From Chromobotia macracanthus (taxonomy: Eukaryota > Chordata > Actinopteri > Cypriniformes > Botiidae), in the NCBI GenBank assembly GCA_036877525.1, contig JAZGTH010000047.1, positions 1,479,501 through 1,543,500 on the forward strand: a DNA stretch of 64,000 bases. The letters run 5' to 3'. The first letter of the stretch is position 1; each line of letters opens with the position of its first letter. The notes beneath the pieces were generated by a model. It searched no databases, was not told the DNA's origin, and worked only from the letters and a program-made list of their open reading frames with translations. A program made the position numbers and the translations under genes. Shown here in pieces: positions 61,829-64,000 of this stretch.

Positions 61829-63744
61829 CTAGGAGTGCATTTTCTGATGATGTCGGGTTAGATGGTATCTACGGGTAAAGCTTTTCCCACACTGAGTGCA
61901 GGGGAAAAGCTTGGTGCCATTGTGTAGCTGTTGGTGAGCTTTGAGACTCTGTGGTCGACTGAAGCTCTTCCCACAATCAGGGCACTGGCATGGACGAACG
62001 CCCGAATGCTTCTGCTCATGTCGCCTCAGGTCTCCTGATTGCCTGAAACTCTCCCCACATTGTGAGCATAGGAAAGGTTTCTCACCCGTGTGTGTGCGGA
62101 GGTGCACATTCAACTGTCCAGAGTGCACAAAACTCTTGCCACACTGTTGACACGTGTACGGTTTTTCACCTGTGTGGATGCGCTGATGTTGCTTGAGGCT
62201 GTTAAACCAGCTAAAGGCCTTCCCACAATCTGGACACAGATAGACCTTCTCGCCCTGCCTGAAGCAGCTGTGGTTCTTAAAGCCCTTGAGAGTGCTAAAG
62301 CTCTTGCAGCACTGGTTGCAGCTGTGAGGCTTCTCAACTGACAAAACCCCTCCGTCTTGGAAACTCAGATATTTCATGCTCATCTCTGGGTGGTGTCGCC
62401 GGATGTGCTTGTAAAGATAGCGCTCCCCTGTGAAGGAGAAAGGGCAGTGTGTGCAGGGAAAGATGGTGGCATTAGCCAGTGCCGAGCTCTGACGGTGAGC
62501 TTTGCGGCGCGAGTGGCTCTGCTGGTGGCGCTTCAGGCCAGAAGACTGGGTGAAAGACTTAAGGCACAGCGTGCAGCAGTAGGGCTTCTCCTTAGAGTGG
62601 ATGGTGCGCTCATGGCGGCGCAGGTTACACATACGGTTGAAGTAAAGTTTACAGCTGCAGCAGCTGTAAGGCCCATCTCCCGGCTCAATGCACTCATGAG
62701 CTTTAAGAAGATCAATATCAGCAAAAACTCTTCTGCATTCACCACAGACAAGATGGGCAGCTGATGCTCCTTGTGGTTCCTCTAGTTCTTTGGTAGCTTT
62801 TCCAGGACATTGGTGAGTTTTCAGCAACTCAGAATCAGAAAAGCTTTGTTCACACTCAGTGCAGATTGGTGAACCCGTCTGTGCCTCAACTGTGGCATTA
62901 TGCTTGTTTTTTGGTGGTCGACCACGTGGTCGGCCAGTAGACACTCTTTTAGGGCAAATTCTGCGCCTCAAATGCCTCTTTGTAGATTTCCCCACACTAA
63001 CATGAGGTTCATAGGGCGGATCATGCTTGTCAAAATTCACCTCTGTATCCCCTCCCTCAGTTTCTGCAGTGAGTGAGCCGTCCTCAACTAATTTGAGGTA
63101 CTCTCCATGATGATGACGTTTGAGATGTTGAAATAAATTCACTTTGGCCACAAAAGAGAATGAACACTTGGTGCAAGGGTAAATATTAGAAGGTCTGTCT
63201 TCCTCCATCTCTTTCTCCTCCTCATTCTGGTGGGTCTGTTGGTGTCTCTTTAGTCCTGTTGCCTGGCTAAAGCACTTCCTACACTGACTGCAGCAATAAG
63301 GCTTCTCTTTGGAGTGAATAGTGCGCTGATGTCTCCTCAGATGACAAGCCCTCAAAAAGTTCCGGCCACACTCATCACACTTATTCATTTCACCTGAGAC
63401 CTCAGTTTCATTTGAACCATTATTGCATATATCTGACAAATCTGTGCTGTCTGACTTCTCTGGCTGATGGATTACTTGGTTATTTACGGTTAAAATTGCA
63501 CCCAGACAGTTTTCCATGACTGGCTGCACCTGGATTGGTGGAAGCGCATCAGAGGCCAGGAGACACAAGTCTATGTCTGTCACTGGTGAGGGATCTATGG
63601 ATGCAACTGGCTGTGACTGCAAGAAGTGTTCAAACTCATCTGGATGTGAACGTTTCACATGAATGCGCAGATAAAAAGAGGTTGGGAAGGAGCAATCGCA
63701 ATGAGGACATGGACAATCCTGAAGCGCCTGCTCTCCAGTTTCTC
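61829..63744 (-). CDS. C2H2 zinc-finger protein with AT-hook, last coding exon (5' part outside window)
   Basis: A nuclear, presumably DNA-binding protein. The open frame begins at a splice acceptor (TTTTTCAG, exon from 63744), not at a start codon: the GTG at 63658 is an internal valine in the first finger. At least 15 fingers are visible. In order: CPHC..H-V-KRSH; CDEC..HLRRHQRTIH; CSQC..GLKRHQQTH; CTKC..LKRHHH; then an AT-hook (GRPRGRPPK); three C2HC-like fingers, two here (LKTHQC, LKAHEC) and one later (FKNHSC); a second block CCSC..NLRRHERTIH, CTLC..GLKRHQQSH, CTHC..IRRHH; and five classical C-terminal fingers with TGEKP linkers (HTGEKPYTC, HTGEKPFLC), ending HHQKMHS. The block before the AT-hook and the later block share HSKEKPYCC, evidence of internal duplication. 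No KRAB, BTB or SET part is in view. The orthologue is not identified. Confidence 0.9.
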
Positions 63745-64000
63745 CTGAAAAATAAAGTCAAGCTCCTGAAACATCACCAGACTGTGATGAATATTAACAG
63801 CAAATCTAGCTCATCTGCAGTGTTGAACTGCGCTAACATCATACTGAGTTTCCTCTGAGTTTAAGCTAGAACTGGAATGTTTGGCACAATGCCCAGCGTA
63901 AACTTTAAGTCAGAAGGTTTCGTTACAGAACAGACGGTCATATCTACTCGTAAAAATGCATGTTGCTGCTTTAAGTGGACTTTAAAAAATAATTAATGTG
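63745..64000 (-). other. Upstream intron of the zinc-finger gene
   Basis: Sequence preceding the acceptor of the zinc-finger exon on the minus strand. The exon starts with two bases that complete a codon, so an earlier coding exon ending in phase 1 must exist. I could not identify it in these 256 bases. Confidence 0.4.

Noticed and set aside
62090..62764. Plus-strand frames opposite the zinc-finger exon
   Set aside because: Antisense shadows of a repetitive finger-coding sequence with no independent similarity.
63656..63658. GTG as start codon of the zinc-finger protein
   Set aside because: The frame continues upstream through an intact finger (CPHCDCSF...RIHVKRSH) to a splice acceptor at 63745; the GTG is an internal valine.

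Overview
The window is a stretch of a bony-fish nuclear genome. Its genes have vertebrate exon-intron structure, and the introns carry teleost-type tRNA-derived SINEs, a LINE fragment, microsatellites and minisatellites. Gene content and repeat style suggest a cypriniform (carp, minnow or loach group), but that is inference. There is no sign of prokaryotic, viral or organellar sequence.

Five protein-coding genes can be read exon by exon. (1) p4ha1, plus strand, 2975-10997: the alpha subunit of collagen prolyl 4-hydroxylase, with two mutually exclusive 71-nt exons. (2) arg2, minus strand, 17925-13630: an arginase with an arginine-rich N-terminus, therefore probably the mitochondrial type 2, carrying an unusual seven-histidine run. 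(3) heatr1 (UTP10/BAP28), minus strand, 37618-18607: 44 coding exons that join without a frame break into about 2151 residues. (4) ppp1r9b (spinophilin), plus strand, 38999-58846: ten coding exons, about 824 residues. (5) The 3' coding exon of a multi-C2H2 zinc-finger gene with an AT-hook, minus strand, 63744-61829; its 5' exons lie beyond the right edge.

Layout. Positions 1-2963 hold no coding sequence that I recognise and lead into the p4ha1 start exon. p4ha1 and arg2 are convergent, separated by UTR sequence and a decayed LINE. arg2 and heatr1 lie head-to-tail, about 680 bp apart. heatr1 and ppp1r9b are divergent across a 1.4-kb CpG-rich shared promoter region. ppp1r9b has a 12-kb first intron with two large minisatellites. 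ppp1r9b and the zinc-finger gene are convergent across about 3 kb that contains a full-consensus CTCF motif and a perfect CRE palindrome.

I found no new multi-gene system. The most unusual signals concern RNA processing in p4ha1. A 14-bp perfect inverted repeat brackets one of the two alternative exons. A different intron ends in an adenine-free (TG/TCTG)n tract of about 577 nt that runs right up to the acceptor. Also notable are the poly-His run in arg2, a fold-back transposon-like element in the last ppp1r9b intron, the CTCF+CRE site, and an internally duplicated finger block in the zinc-finger protein.
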